A stretch of DNA of 64,000 nt. It comes from Heliocybe sulcata. Lineage: Eukaryota; Basidiomycota; Agaricomycetes; Gloeophyllales; Gloeophyllaceae. Under the pieces are notes generated by a model, which was not told where the DNA came from, ran no database searches, and was given only the letters and a program-made list of their open reading frames with translations. The DNA is taken from positions 88,091-152,090 of the forward strand of contig ML213539.1 in the NCBI GenBank assembly GCA_004369045.1, written 5' to 3'. Numbering within the stretch: position 1 is the first letter of the stretch; each line of letters opens with the position of its first letter. The translations under genes and the position numbers were made by a program. Of this stretch, positions 42,989 through 54,881 are shown piece after piece.

Positions 42989-44522
42989 ATGGCAGTAGTC
43001 GGAACCGAAAATGCGAGGCCTATCTCTGAGGAGCACTTGCAAGCTCTCAGGGACGCGATAGGCGACAAGCCACCATACTGTAGCGGCATATACCATGTCG
43101 CGCCTCGAAATTTCCAACTGTACTATGCCACACAAGGAACTGACGCAAGGTACGTCCAATAATATATAATCATGTCGACCTGCTCTATTTGTCTTCTTCA
43201 GACGGATTGATCTGTCGGAGGCGAGTGAAGATGAGGTAAAAGCACTGGCAGACGCGTGCTCTCCCGCCACATTCGGCCTCGAAAATGAAGACGTCTTGGA
43301 TGAATCGTACAGGAAAGCAGGAGCACTTGATGCCACCGAGTTCGGCATCAACTACCACCCGCTTGAGCACGAAAACCTTATCAAGGCCATTCGCTCCTCA
43401 CTCCTGGTTGGTCACGACGCGCAAAAGCCGATCAGGATGGAACTATACAAGTTAAACGTTTAAGGTGGGTCCCTATGTAAGTAAGGCCTAGAATATCTGC
43501 TGACATTTATCGAAGGCCCCGGTTCATTCTTTAAAACGCATAAGGATACACCCAGGGCTGATAATATGTTTGGCTCATTGGTCGTCGTCTATCCGACCGC
43601 TCACGAAGGCGGCGCTCTTATACTCCGCCACAAAGGCAAGGAATGGCAGTTCGACTCGGGGAAGATTCTCGCCGCCCAGGATGAACCCCGCTTGGCTTAC
43701 GCAGCGTTCTACGGTGATGTAGAGCATGAAGTGGCACCGGTCAAGTCAGGCTATCGTGTCACTTTGACTTACAACCTCTACTTCGGTGATCCGGGTCTCG
43801 ACATTCCGCCACCAGAACTTCCTCATACAACATCGAGGACGGTGTATGAGTCGCAGTTTCGCGAAATCTTTCAGCGGCTTCTGGACGATCCCACTTTCCT
43901 CCCGGAAGGTGGAAACCTCGGGTTCGGCCTCGCTCACCAGTACCCTGTCGAGACTGGCATGCGAACTGGCGCAACTGGTGACCCGCGTAGATCAATTTCG
44001 CGTGCTCGAGACAGTCTGAAGGGCAGCGATGCCATTCTGATGAGTGTGGCGCGGGAGCTTTCCCTCGATACGTCCCTGAAGGTTATTTACGAGGAGAGTT
44101 TCAAGGTCATGACGGATGATATGAAGATCGATCCCAGCGCCGATGCGGCCCTCGACCCCATCGAGGAACTCGTTCAACTTGGTGAAGGGGCTATAGTCGA
44201 GGATGGCATCAAGCTCATGGAGAACTCGGGAAACGACAAGCCCAGTGAAGAAGATGAAGCCATTGAATCCTTTCGCGTGATAATGAACGATATCGAAGAG
44301 GAGGAGGAACCTGTCGAGCTCCCCAAGGAGAAAGTATACTGGGTGACGAATATGAGCGATTTCAACGAGTTTGCGGAGCCCTACGTCCCGTATGGCAATG
44401 CATCCGTGCTCCATTACATGTACGGAAACATGTGCCTTCTCGTGCATGTCGGGCCGTACGGAGCTAGAGATAAGCCCGCAGCAGCGAAAAGGAAGATGCC
44501 GATTGTGGTGGAGAAATTGTGA
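42989..44522 (+). CDS. 2OG-Fe(II) oxygenase (prolyl-hydroxylase-like) with in-frame stop
   Basis: Paralogue of the gene at 26615. Exons are 42989-43149, 43202-43464 and 43516-44522. The catalytic residues are intact: FKTHKDTPR (iron His and Asp), YPTAHEGG, FYGDVEHEV (second iron His) and GYRVTLTYNLYF (oxoglutarate Arg). However, the codon before the second intron, Tyr in the paralogue (QLNVY), is TAA here (KLNV then TAA at 43461-43463). Intron phases otherwise match perfectly and the frame resumes GPGSFFKTH. As read, the protein would stop before the catalytic core, so this is a recent pseudogene, an alternatively spliced gene or a sequence error. In-frame ATGs also exist upstream (for example near 42440), but MAVV aligns with the start of the paralogue. 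Confidence 0.7.
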
Positions 44523-44810
44523 TGGAGAAATGAGTTGAGGACTGGCAAGAAGCCTGTACTCTCTAGGGTGCCAGTGACACAGGAAGACGAGGAAGTATCT
44601 AATAGAGATCGAATTCTTGCTTGGCCTGACAGGTATCTTCACATGGGAGCACCTCAGAGTATGTCGCTGGCAAGCCGGCCGTCGCAATGAAAAAGGATGG
44701 ATTACAAATGACCGGGGGTAAGGCGATTATGGATACAGTGCGAATTCGATATTGAGGCAATGAGTAGTGAATGTATGATAGTATAGATGTGGTTGGATAC
44801 CATGCTTGTT

Positions 44811-45179
44811 CTAGAGTCTGAACCCGAGATTCCTCATGCAGGTAATATGCTGCTGCACGAGATCTTTGCACTTCTCGTCGGCTTCAGCGCCGTAGCGCAT
44901 GTAGCATTCGTCCCTCGAGGACTTGGTCTGCGGGCAAGCGCAGCACCTAGATTTGAGGTTCGCGGTCAGTGCTCCAGGCAAACAGTTATAGAATATACTC
45001 ACGGCTTGAGACCCTCCGGATTGAGAGGATTCACCTTCGGGTCGGTCGGGTCGTACGGTTTTTGCAATGCAACCTCGGGTGTCGGTGCTGGTGTCGAACC
45101 ACCCCAGAAAGAAGTAATCTGAATCTAAATGACAATGGGTCCACTTGGAAATACCGTAGAGACTTGCCTTCTCGAACAT
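44811..45179 (-). CDS. COX17: COX17 copper chaperone for cytochrome c oxidase
   Basis: Small copper chaperone of the mitochondrial intermembrane space, which passes copper to Sco1 and Cox11 for cytochrome c oxidase assembly. Exons are 45179-45168, 45124-45003 and 44946-44811, giving 89 residues. The marks are NPEGLKPCCACPQTK with the copper-binding CC pair, and the twin CX9C motif (CPQTKSSRDEC and CKDLVQQHITC) imported through Mia40. The second intron is ordinary (GTGAGT). The first, of 43 bases, needs a GC donor in AAG|GCAAGT, the classic GC-AG consensus, and gives MFEK before IQITSFWGG; an alternative first exon cannot be excluded. The gene shares a 177-base divergent promoter with the ABC transporter. 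Confidence 0.88.
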   Translation of the reverse strand: MFEKASLYGISKWTHCHLDSDYFFLGWFDTSTDTRGCIAKTVRPDRPEGESSQSGGSQAVSIFYNCLPGALTANLKSRCCACPQTKSSRDECYMRYGAEADEKCKDLVQQHITCMRNLGFRL

Positions 45180-45356
45180 CTAAGCTTCAAACTTCGAGGT
45201 GGCGGAAGGTGTGTAAGTGCAGCCGGCAGACTCCGAGAGTTCGATCACGGGTGTAAAGGGGCGCGGCATGTTCACCTCTTCCCATGACAGGCAGTGGAAC
45301 CATTCAAAATAGTATGGAGTCTTCAATTCAAGCTGTCCAGTTCGTCTCGGACGACG
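45180..45356. promoter_or_regulatory. Divergent promoter of COX17 and ABCG transporter
   Basis: Only 177 bases separate the two start codons. No TATA box is evident on either strand, as is common for housekeeping genes. Confidence 0.5.
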
Positions 45357-48300
45357 ATGTTCCTCTCTCTTCTGCTCGCCGTCGCTGCCGTCGTCCGCGC
45401 GCAAGGGACCTGCGATAACTATGGTGTAGCAAACGGTTCAAGTTGTGCATGTCCCCCAGGCTTCGGAGGCTCTTCTTGTATTCAGGCAGCATGTCAGGGC
45501 ACTATCTTTGAAGGTGCGCAGCGGCAGCTTGTTCCTCGGACGGGTACGCCGTCGATGAGCAACTTGACTGGCTGCTCCTGTGCGAGTGGTTGGACTGGAA
45601 CGGGCTGCAACGTCTGCCAGAACTTCGGCGTATGCCAGAGCGCCTATTCAGCTTCGGGGCATGCTCAGTCAAGCGTCTCGAGCGGTATCGACGGGTCTGG
45701 AGATGGTCAAAACACTACCTTGACATGTAATACTTCGCCGAAAGTATGGGCGGCCGGGGAGATGAGTTGTCAAGTAGTAGTACGTTCATCTTACGCAACT
45801 AGGCTTCCAGAGAATGACATTCTTCCTGCAGAACCCAACTGTGCAAGCACTCTTTCCCGGGGATACTACGCTCAACATTCTCCGAAACCTACAGTCTTCT
45901 TTGACCCCTGTACAAAACGTCACGGCTTTCGGAAATGACGACACCGTCTACGCCCAGCTATTCTACGACGATGTTGAGCAGTTCTACTGCAGAGCGGACT
46001 CCTGCACTCAGGATACCTCTTCTGGAGGTTCAGACTGGAACTGCGAAAACCTCGCATGCACGTGTATACCGGGGACGACCTTCTGCGGTGGAATACCAAT
46101 ATCGAATCTCACTGGCACGATCGACGATCTTAGTGGTTCTCTAGGCATATCATGCGGAGCGGTTGACTCGAGCAACAACACTGCATCATGCTCATTCCAG
46201 CAGTCAGTTATCAACTCACTCTTCGGGTCTAGTGGTCTGAGCCTTAGCGGCTGCTCATTCGGCGAGTGCGTTGCTCAGAGCGTGATCGACTCTTCCTCAG
46301 GCAACTCAAGCGCTTCTACCGATCCGAGTAAGAGCAAAGAGCTGAGCGGTGGCGTCATTGCAGGCCTGGCCGTCGTTGGAAGTCTCATCCTCTTCGCCCT
46401 GGTTCTTCTCCTGTTTGGATGGATTCTGCAAAGACGCGCAAGGAAGTCAGGAGCCGGCGTCTATGGTCTCGGGAAGAGCGGGGGCGTCCCGATCGTGTGG
46501 AACGGCGTGAGCTACGTCGTAATGCATTCGGGCACGGGATGGCGAGGTTTCTTCGGAAGGCAGAGAAGCCGCAGAGACAATGGTTATAGTGATGACAAGG
46601 TCGTATTGGACAGTGTGAGTGGCCGTGTCGAGCCTGGACAGATGATGGCGATTCTTGGGCCTAGTGGTAAGTAAGGTCACCAGAGAGGCTACGCCTTGAC
46701 TGACCAGAGGCCAGGTGCTGGTAAAACGACCCTCGTTGAGATCCTTGCAGGCAAGAACAAAGTCGGTCACACGTCGAGCTCGGTGTCCTTCCCTTCATCC
46801 AAGGCCCACCCGCAAATAGGCTTCGTACCGCAACAAGACGTCCTTCCACCAACCCTGACTGTATTCGAGGCGCTGCTCTTCGCCGCGCGCCTCCGTCTTC
46901 CCGAAAGCGTGCCCGAGTCGCGGAAGAGAGAGCGTGTGGAGGAGGTGATGGAGAAGCTAGGTATCGCGAGGTTACGGGATGTAAGGATCGGGGATGGGGA
47001 GAGGAGGGGGATCAGTGGAGGCGAGATGAGGAGGGTGAGCATCGGCTTGGAGTTGGTGGCGAAGCCGGATGTGTTGATCCTGGACGAGCCGACGTCTGGT
47101 ACGTGATGTCTGTTTCAGTAGGCGTGTGTGCACGTCTGATCAGCCATGCTTTAGGACTTGACTCGGTCTCGGCGTCCAAGGTTGCGGCGGTTCTGCATGC
47201 CGTAGCACACGACCCAGAAAGCCCTACAGCTGTTATCGCATCTATACATCAACCAAGGTACGTATGTATTTCCTCCGTAAGCGACAGCCACCCTTGACAT
47301 CTCTCCTTCAGCTCCCAGCTCTACCAAACCTTCGATCAAATTCTCCTCCTCTCGCACGGTCGTGCGCTCTACTCTGGGCCTGGCGGCTTCGCCCCCGTGG
47401 ACCACTTCGCCTCGGCACATTCTACTCCTGGCTATATTCAGGGTTATAATGTTGCAGATTATTTGCTGGAGATTGCGAGCGACCCGCCTGTGGGCCTGTT
47501 CAAGGCCTCGAACAGCTCTGTGCAGACACCTGAGAGAGAGAAGGAGTTGGTGGATGTGGAGGCGAATGAGAAGGGTTATGCGAGGGAAGGAGGGAGGAAC
47601 ATTGGAAGGGCGAGGTGTGCTGCGACCTTCTTGACCCAGTTGGAGGTTCTGTCGGGGAGGGAGTGGAAGATTTTGAAAAGGTGAGTCGAGCACGCCATTG
47701 TACGGGTCTGCCTGAATCAATATGATGGTACAGGGACAAGAGTCTCTTTGTCACGCATGTGGCGGTAGCTTCGGTGCTGGGCGTGTTTTGCGGTACGCTT
47801 CACTCTCGCTGCGTTCAATTTTATAGCTCACATGAGATGCATCCGCTAGGTGGCCTGTATTACCAGACCGGAACGTCCATCCCTGGCTTCCAGTCTCGAG
47901 TAGGATGTCTGTTCTTCTTGGTAAGCATCTATGGCCGGCATAAGATGCCACCCACTAATAGGAAGCATGCAGGGCGCTTTAATTGCCTTCTCTTCGTTGA
48001 GTGCTTTGTACAATGTCGTACAAATTCGTCCGCTGTTCTTGAGGGAGCGGTCAAGTGGTTACTATAGGTACGTCTGTCCCGCTTCACTCTGTGGACTTTT
48101 GCTGATTCGTAGTTAGCCCGACGGCATGGCTGCTCTCTCGCTTCATCTTCGACGTAGTTCCCTTACGGCTTGTCCCGACCATCATAGTTTCATCCGTGTA
48201 AGTTGCCATTTGTCTACAGGTCTTCTGAGCTAAGACTCGCATCTCTATCTAGGACGTACTGGATGGCGGGACTAGCACATCATCCTGCGAACTTCTTCAA

Positions 48301-48838
48301 ATTCCTGTTCATCTTGGTCTTGTATTCCTTGGCGATGACGCTCTGGGTAGGCGCATTATGCTACTACCCATATAGCTCACCCTAATGCTTGCTTTAGAAT
48401 TTCTTCCTGGCCACGTTGTTCAGAAACGGCGGTATCGCCATCTTGCTCTCTGCCTTGTCAGCACTGTATCAGATGACCTTTGCCGGCTTCTTTGTGCATC
48501 TGAACAGCATACCGCCGGTGCTGCGGTGGCTGCAGTGGCTCTGTCCGCTCAAGTACAGTCTCGAAGCGCTTTCTGTTAATGAAGTGGGCAGCGGACTAAT
48601 GATTCAGGATACGCTGCAAGGCGTGCCAGTGAATGTTAGCGCTAGTCTAATTATGCAACTCGTGAGTCCTGCTCTCGTTTACGGGCGCATGGAATGCACT
48701 GATGCGGGTCATGCGTAGCTTTTCGGGTTCGGTGTGAATAACTATTATAGGGATGTGCTCGTGCTGTTCGCCTTCATTGTGGGCTTCGCTGTAGGTGTCA
48801 TTGCTGTTGTATGGTTCACTGTTCGTGAGAGGCGGTGA
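45357..48838 (+). CDS. ABCG-type half transporter with cysteine-rich ectodomain (Adp1-like)
   Basis: ABC transporter of 965 residues, G (White/eye-pigment) subfamily. The twelve exons are 45357-45779, 45832-46666, 46715-47098, 47155-47257, 47312-47680, 47734-47792, 47850-47920, 47973-48067, 48117-48197, 48253-48346, 48398-48661 and 48719-48838. After the signal peptide (MFLSLLLAVAAVVRAQ) come EGF-like cysteine-rich stretches (CACPPGFGGSSC), then a helix near residues 313-345. The nucleotide-binding domain has Walker A GPSGAGKT (about 417), signature ISGGE and Walker B LILDEPTSGLD, and IHQPSSQLYQTFD. The C-terminal domain has about six helices. This layout matches yeast Adp1; the substrate is unknown. 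Confidence 0.93.
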
Positions 48839-50966
48839 GTTGTGTATTCCGTTTGGTCAGTGTACTTTCCATAGGACTGCGGTGGGTCTGGATGTATCTC
48901 CCTTGTACGCTGTATTTTCTATTATAGCCACATCCTAGAGGCCAGACTATTCTCCTCCCTTGTCGCCGCTCGTAATTGAGCACCCTTGACTCCTTTGCGG
49001 AACCCACGCTGCGCCGATTCCATTTATCGCCAGGAACGCGCCCGTCGAAATACCTGAGACAGTCCGGTGTTTCCCCACCGAACTCGGATGCTTTGTGCTC
49101 GTCCCCAGTCCGGTGCCACCGCATCCATCCTGGGACCGAGGAGGCCCCTCTGGGCTGTGCTATAATCGGTCCTCGATGCCAAGCCATGTCGCCTGGTCCT
49201 CTCGCCTGATGAACGTGCATCGTGCAGGCCTAAAGGGGGGGTGAAGATCTGGGTTGGTGAGGGTGTAATGCGTGACGAGGGGAAGTGGCTATCCGAATGA
49301 GAGGAGTGGCCTCGGACCGGAGATTTGAGTGTCGCGTGCTTCCGAGGGCGTGGGATCCCGAGGTCCTCCGAGTTCTTCGTTACGGACGAGGACCAAGGAC
49401 ACTGGGTAATATGGGAGGAACACGTGATTGAGTTAATGAGACGCGTCGCGACGCGTCTCGGATATTTGCGGGCTTGTCTCTTTACTATTTCTTGCCACAG
49501 TACTGGTGTTCGTTTCTCTTGCCGGCGCGAATACTGCTGTTGCTTCAAGACTCTTGAACATTTATCAGCTAGTCTGTGGTCAAGCTGGATTTGCCCTGCT
49601 TCAAAATCTGGCTGCGATGAAGAGCTAGTGGGGACTGGTCTGCGCCAGCTCAGTCTGAAGCACGATGGTGTCTAGAGAGCCAAAGCTACGATTCAAATGA
49701 CTTGAACGTGAGTAGCCGCAATCCGGGTCCGTCGAATCAGGCGTGATACGCATATGGGTCACTTCGGAAGGGGAAGCTCTGGTGTGTTTTGATATAAGCT
49801 GGAAGCCGTTCTTTGTATGCGCCTCCATGTCTTGAAGGCGGAACCCTACAACATCAGTGTGATACTTAGCTTATTATACAGGATGTCGTCTATTAATTGC
49901 TGCCGCCACCGGTCCAAGATGCCCGGTTCCCTGGACGTAGACACCAACTTTGGAGGGCGCATACATGGATGTTGAGTGACTGTATGCGCGTACATGTCCA
50001 GATGCCCGACCCTTACCAAACTATTGCGGCGCACCCAACACTCTTCTCAAAGACTGCAATGTTGCTGCCGCAGCCAGCATCGGGCAATACTGCCCGCTTG
50101 TCTCAACGTAAGGGTGCTCTTGTTATTCACCGCTGCGGAGATAGATGTTATATTTTAGGAACAGCAAGTTGCTCTTTAAGAACGTCCTGCACACAGGGCT
50201 CGTCCACGACTCTGCTTGTCTGTTGTATACACACTGCTCGGCATGCATCTGAAGCTAGCCCTCCCCCAGCAACAGCTTGCTCGGCTTTCAGACGCTGCGC
50301 CATAGCATGTACTACTGGCGTAAAGCAGCCAGGTCCAGGGTGCTAAAGCTCGGGACGCCCTCACATGCATCTTGTCATGGCCGCTGTCGACTACGGTGCT
50401 AACGTGCTCGACGCACTTATACGCGTATGCAGAGTCTCCTGGCCTCATCTATGCGCGCGGCCGTTGCCCTAAGCTGCTGATGATGTTTCGCATGTGCAGG
50501 TCAACCTGATATTGCATGCGTTGATCTGTCGCCGCAGCTTCACGCATGGGTCAGACATCAGCAGTCTGAAGCAGGTCAGCCTCTACCGTTCTTCCTTACT
50601 GCGAGCACATCTGGCTCGCAGCCCGAAGCGATACATTTTGCCGGACTCTTTTCAAAGATATCCCTCCCGACTCTGCCCATGGTGTCCCGGGTCCTCCTGG
50701 TGGAACATGCCGAGACGCGTGGTGGACGCAGGCACGGTTGCGTTGTTGATGACCGATTTGTTGAGCACAAACGGATAAGCTGATTGCAGGCTGCGAGGCA
50801 GGATTCGCACCCCACAGCCTGCAGCACTCGATGACTTGTATCTAATCCGACTCTGCCACTCTCGTTTCTTTCTCTCTCTGCTCATTCAGTAAATTTTCCT
50901 CTGCGCCGATCGCACCCGCAGTCCTCTTAAAGCGCATCCGCCTGCTGCCTGCATCCGCTGACGGCC
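48839..50966. other. 2.1-kb spacer; tRNA-like fragment near its right end
   Basis: No exon is supported. On the minus strand at about 50801-50858 there is a perfect A-box match (TGGCAGAGTCGG) and a near B-box (GGTGCGAATCC), but acceptor and T stems do not pair well, so I do not call a tRNA. The segment from about 50880 is the promoter of the kinase gene. Confidence 0.45.
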
Positions 50967-53249
50967 ATGACAGCTTCCTCCGCCTCGAGCCAGTATCTCT
51001 CCCCCTCCAGCACCTCCTCCTCTATCCCGCCCTCGCCCCGCCTCAGCATCCTCACCTCGTGCTCATCTCTCTCCTCCCTCTCCACCTTTTCCGATGGCGA
51101 TCACTCCAACGCCTTCGTTCACCTCCCGACACCCCTTCCGTCCCCATCGCATCACGTCTCGCCCCTCCCGTCCTCGAAGACAGACGCTTTCTTCTCCACC
51201 CCTTCCGCCTCCAAGACTGATGCGTTCTTTGGGTCTCCTTTCTCACGACCTCCCACCCCTCCGCCTCCCAGTCCCCCACCGAAACAATCCAAATTGCTAG
51301 ACCCGGAGGCTACGCCTACTCCCAAGTCCCATACCCATGACTCTTTCTTCGCCCTCCCTGTCGCGGCTCCACCCCCGAGCTGGAAGACCAAATTATCGCC
51401 CATAACGCGTATCCTCCCCGGTCGGCATGACGAGGAAGAGAATCGCGTAGAAGAAACCCTAGCGCGGCTATTCCCTTCAAAGTACAAATCCAAGCCTCCA
51501 CCGGCTCTGGCAGTCCGCGATGTGCAAGTAAGTGACGCGCAGGTTACTTCGGAGCCTGAGTCAATACATTCCAATGCGCTTCCGTCGCCACCGGCGTCAG
51601 ACGCGCCAAGCGGCGCTCTCGGATCCGCATCGCACATTCACTCACCTGATCCGGACTTGCCTTTGGATCTGGAGCTAATCAAGCCCCTTGGATCCGGCGC
51701 GTTCTCGTCCGTCTGGCTGGCTCGGCCGACAGACAAGACAGACTCCCACCTCTCCCGCTCCCTCAGCCAGCGCAAGGCATCGTCCCGCGCGTCGTCCATC
51801 CGGCTGCGCCGCCGCATCGCGGGTGTCAAGCCGAAAGTCGCGGGCGTCAACGATGTGCGGAGAGGCGGCTCGGTGTATCTGCGTGCGGATGATTGCGACG
51901 CGAGTGGGAGCAAGGCGAGACGGGGCAGGCTGGTTGCGGTGAAGATGACGGAGCGGAGAGATGGGGAGGTTAATGAGCGGACGAGGGTTAGCTTTGTCAG
52001 GGAGGTGGAGGTGTTGCGGGTGAGTGTTTGGTTCTTGGTTTATCATCCTGGTCGTGGGAGGCAGTGTCAGAGAGGATGCCTCGTTCACGGCGACATGTTG
52101 CTCGGGGATAACGGCTCATCTTGATCTACCTTGATCATCTGGGGTTTTGTGTACCGTTACAAGGCCACGACTCATCTATTCTTTTCTATGTATAGCACAT
52201 CTCCCACTCTTCCATCATCAGCTACCTCGCCTCCTTCTCTACGCCAACGCATCACGTCCTCGTTCTTGAATACGTCGGCGGAGGAGAGTTGTTTGACGTT
52301 GTCAACGATGATGAGGTGAGCTGCTAGCTGATGTTACTTGCAGATTTATGGCCGACGCTTACGGTTCGGTGCAGAAACACGCTTTGTTGACTGAATCGAC
52401 TCTGTGGCGCATGTGGTCGGAGCTATGCAAGGCTGCTGCGTGGATGCATAGTGTGGGGCTTGTACATCGGGATATCAAGCTTGAGAGTGCGTGTCCGTTA
52501 GTCGCTTTCACCTGACTATGACTTACTGACACGCTTTTGCAGATATCCTGTTGACACAGCCCTTCCCCTTCCCACCCGACTTCCACCAACCCCTCATCAA
52601 GCTCTCGGATTTTGGGCTGAGCCGATTCGTTGACCTCGAGAACCCGATGTTGACGACGAGATGTGGGAGCGAGAGCTATGCGGCGCCGGAGGTCGTGATG
52701 GGCAGGTACGGCTGATGCCGCCAGTCTGCCGATCCATCACTAACCATTATTAATAGGCCGTACGATGGCAGGAACACGGACGCTTGGGCGTTGGGTGTGG
52801 TGTTATACGCCATTGCTACTCGGCGACTGCCGTTTGACGGGCCTGCGGGGTTCGCGAGGGAGGGCGGTGCGCATCGACGGGGGTGGGCGATGCGGATTGC
52901 GAAGGGGGAGTATGAGTGGCCGGCTGAGGAACCCAGCAATGGGGAGTCGGAGGGCGATGAGCTTATGGGCGCGGCGTTGGCGAAGAGTGAGAGTGTGCGC
53001 AGGGTGGTGGGCCGCTTGCTTGTGCGCGATCCTGCGAGGCGCGCGAGGGTGGAGGAGGTGGTGTTTCCGGATGAGGTTGTTGCATCGCCTACTTCGGACG
53101 AGGAGGGGGAGGATGTGGATTCGGATCGGGCGGAGGAGGATTGGGGTGGGAGCGGGGAGGATGATGAAGAGTACGGGTACGCGGTGGGCGAGGGCGTGCT
53201 CGTCGATGGGGACTCGATCGGCGAGGTGGCGAGGGAGGAGGTGCATTGA
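50967..53249 (+). CDS. Serine/threonine protein kinase with long disordered N-terminus
   Basis: Protein of 646 residues from exons 50967-52019, 52196-52315, 52375-52486, 52543-52705 and 52757-53249. The first 230 residues are Ser/Pro-rich and low in complexity, with SKTDAFF repeated. The kinase domain spans about 235-585: glycine loop LGSGAFSSVW, VAVKM lysine, a long basic insert between these two, LVLEYVGGGELFD, catalytic loop HRDIKLEN (its Asn split by an intron), DFGLS, activation segment ending YAAPE, and DAWALGVVLYA. The C-terminal 60 residues are strongly acidic. All catalytic residues are present. The general type is CAMK-like; I do not recognise the exact orthologue. Confidence 0.9.
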
Positions 53250-53722
53250 GTGCACCCCTCCGCCCGCTCTGGTACATAATTCGCGCCGGTTTGCGCGCTC
53301 CTTCCGTTCCCCGCTTCCTGATAAGCTATTATACGGTATTATTCATTTTGCAGCTGTTGTAGCAACATGTGTGGCATGGCAGATCAGATATTTATTCCGT
53401 TTCAATCGTCCGTTCTTATTACCCTCCCCTCCTCCTCCTCCCCTTACCTGCATCGCTATCGTGCTTTCGATCGAGTTTACTGTGGCTCATACGTCCTCGA
53501 TTCTACTCTTTTCTTACTGTCTGATACGTATATTAGAAGTAGATATACGTACGTACGTACGTACGTATGTTCGATATCCATTTTTCTGTCTGTTTATGAC
53601 TTGTATTTCTTGTGCCTCGGTAGATGCGTCCGTGGTATATCTAAGATACCCGTAGCATAATACTGCACCCCGTATACAATGACTTCCTCGAAGAGTAGAC
53701 TTTGCCAATAATGCATCATCTT
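53250..53722. other. Spacer between convergent kinase and HAD genes
   Basis: Shared 3' flank of two convergent genes, pyrimidine-rich on the plus strand, with the ACGT microsatellite listed below. No gene is seen. Confidence 0.5.
53546..53567. repeat. (ACGT)n microsatellite
   Basis: About five uninterrupted ACGT units, self-complementary, between the stop codons of two convergent genes. Confidence 0.85.
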
Positions 53723-54627
53723 TCATACGCGCACGGTGGTCAGTCCTTCTACGATTTCGGCAAACCCGTCCACGAGCCACTCGACGCCTTCTGCGCCTAC
53801 TTTTACGTGTCCGCCGCCAGCGTCTTCCGTCGTGCGCCGCACGTAGCATGTATGGAACCCGACCTGGCTGGCAGCGGCGAGGTCGTAGTCGTGCGCGGCG
53901 ACCATGAGGATCTCGGAGGGGGGCAGGCGGAGGAGGTGCGCGGCGCGGAGGTAGAAGGAGGGGGAGGGCTTGAAGGTGTGGAGGACGTCGGAGGTGAAGA
54001 TGGTGTGCCAGGGGAGATCGGCGTGTCTGGCCTGCAGGAAGGTGAGTCACCACTAGTTGGATAATTAGATAGGTATCAGCGTACCATGTCGATGAGGACA
54101 CGTAGAGTTCCATTGGCGCATGGGGCAATTATGTAGTGTTCCCTCAGTCGGTACAGGGCAGGAGAAGAATCAGGCCAGCCTGAATATCACCAGTGTCAGT
54201 ACGAGATCCTTATTCGCAAGGAGAACGAGCCTTCAAGGTAATGCCAGAACTTGGTGATTTCGTCGACTTGAGCGCCTGTCCACGCATCTTCGAGGCCGTA
54301 CTTGGGAATTAGACCCTGCAGGCATCCCTTGTGGACCTCGTCGATGTCGAAATCGTCAATGTCCTGACTGCGAGGAAAGGCCGTCGCGACTGCCCAGAAG
54401 GCTTTGCGCCAGTCCCGAGCGAAAGCGAGCCAGTCGACTTGGTTTAGCTTTGCCACAATCCGAGCATCTTTCGCTTGAACCTTGTCGGCATGGTTCTTTA
54501 GTTGGCGGGTAAGACCACTTTCCCAGTCTACGACGGTCCCGAAGACGTCGAACAGGATGGCTTTGATAGAGGAGAATGATTCGGGCGGTGGATTGGCCAT
54601 TGACGCTCGCACTGCAGATTTGGTCAT
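53723..54627 (-). CDS. HAD-superfamily haloacid dehalogenase type II
   Basis: Protein of 266 residues from exons 54627-54231, 54179-54085 and 54031-53723. HAD motif I is ILFDVFGTVVDW with nucleophile Asp27, motif II is APCANGTLRVLI (Asn/Gly-Thr as in type II enzymes), the motif III Lys is in FKPSPSFY, and MVAAHDYDLAAASQVGF ends the core. The family hydrolyses 2-haloacids or small phosphates through an aspartyl intermediate; in fungi the natural substrate is usually unknown. The first intron (51 bases) requires a GC donor (GAAG|GCTCGT...ATTCAG), which gives LEGWPDSSPALY; no GT donor keeps the frame. The gene shares a 254-base divergent promoter with the following gene. Confidence 0.85.
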
Positions 54628-54881
54628 CTATACGATGCCCGAGCTCGCCCAGTACCTCAACTATGCTCTACGCTAGTAACAGAAGTTAGTCTTCCCCGGC
54701 CATTGCAGTGCTGCGCTATCGCCAAGTGGAACTATTACTGTGCGTACATAGCTTTCTATAATTACAGACGTATCCTGATGGGACTACCGTGGGGTAGCGC
54801 CCTTACGAGCAGAGATGCACTATCCTCTCCCTCTCTCTAGTCGTGACAGGGCAGTTGAGCCGCCTCTTTCATTTATTCCAC

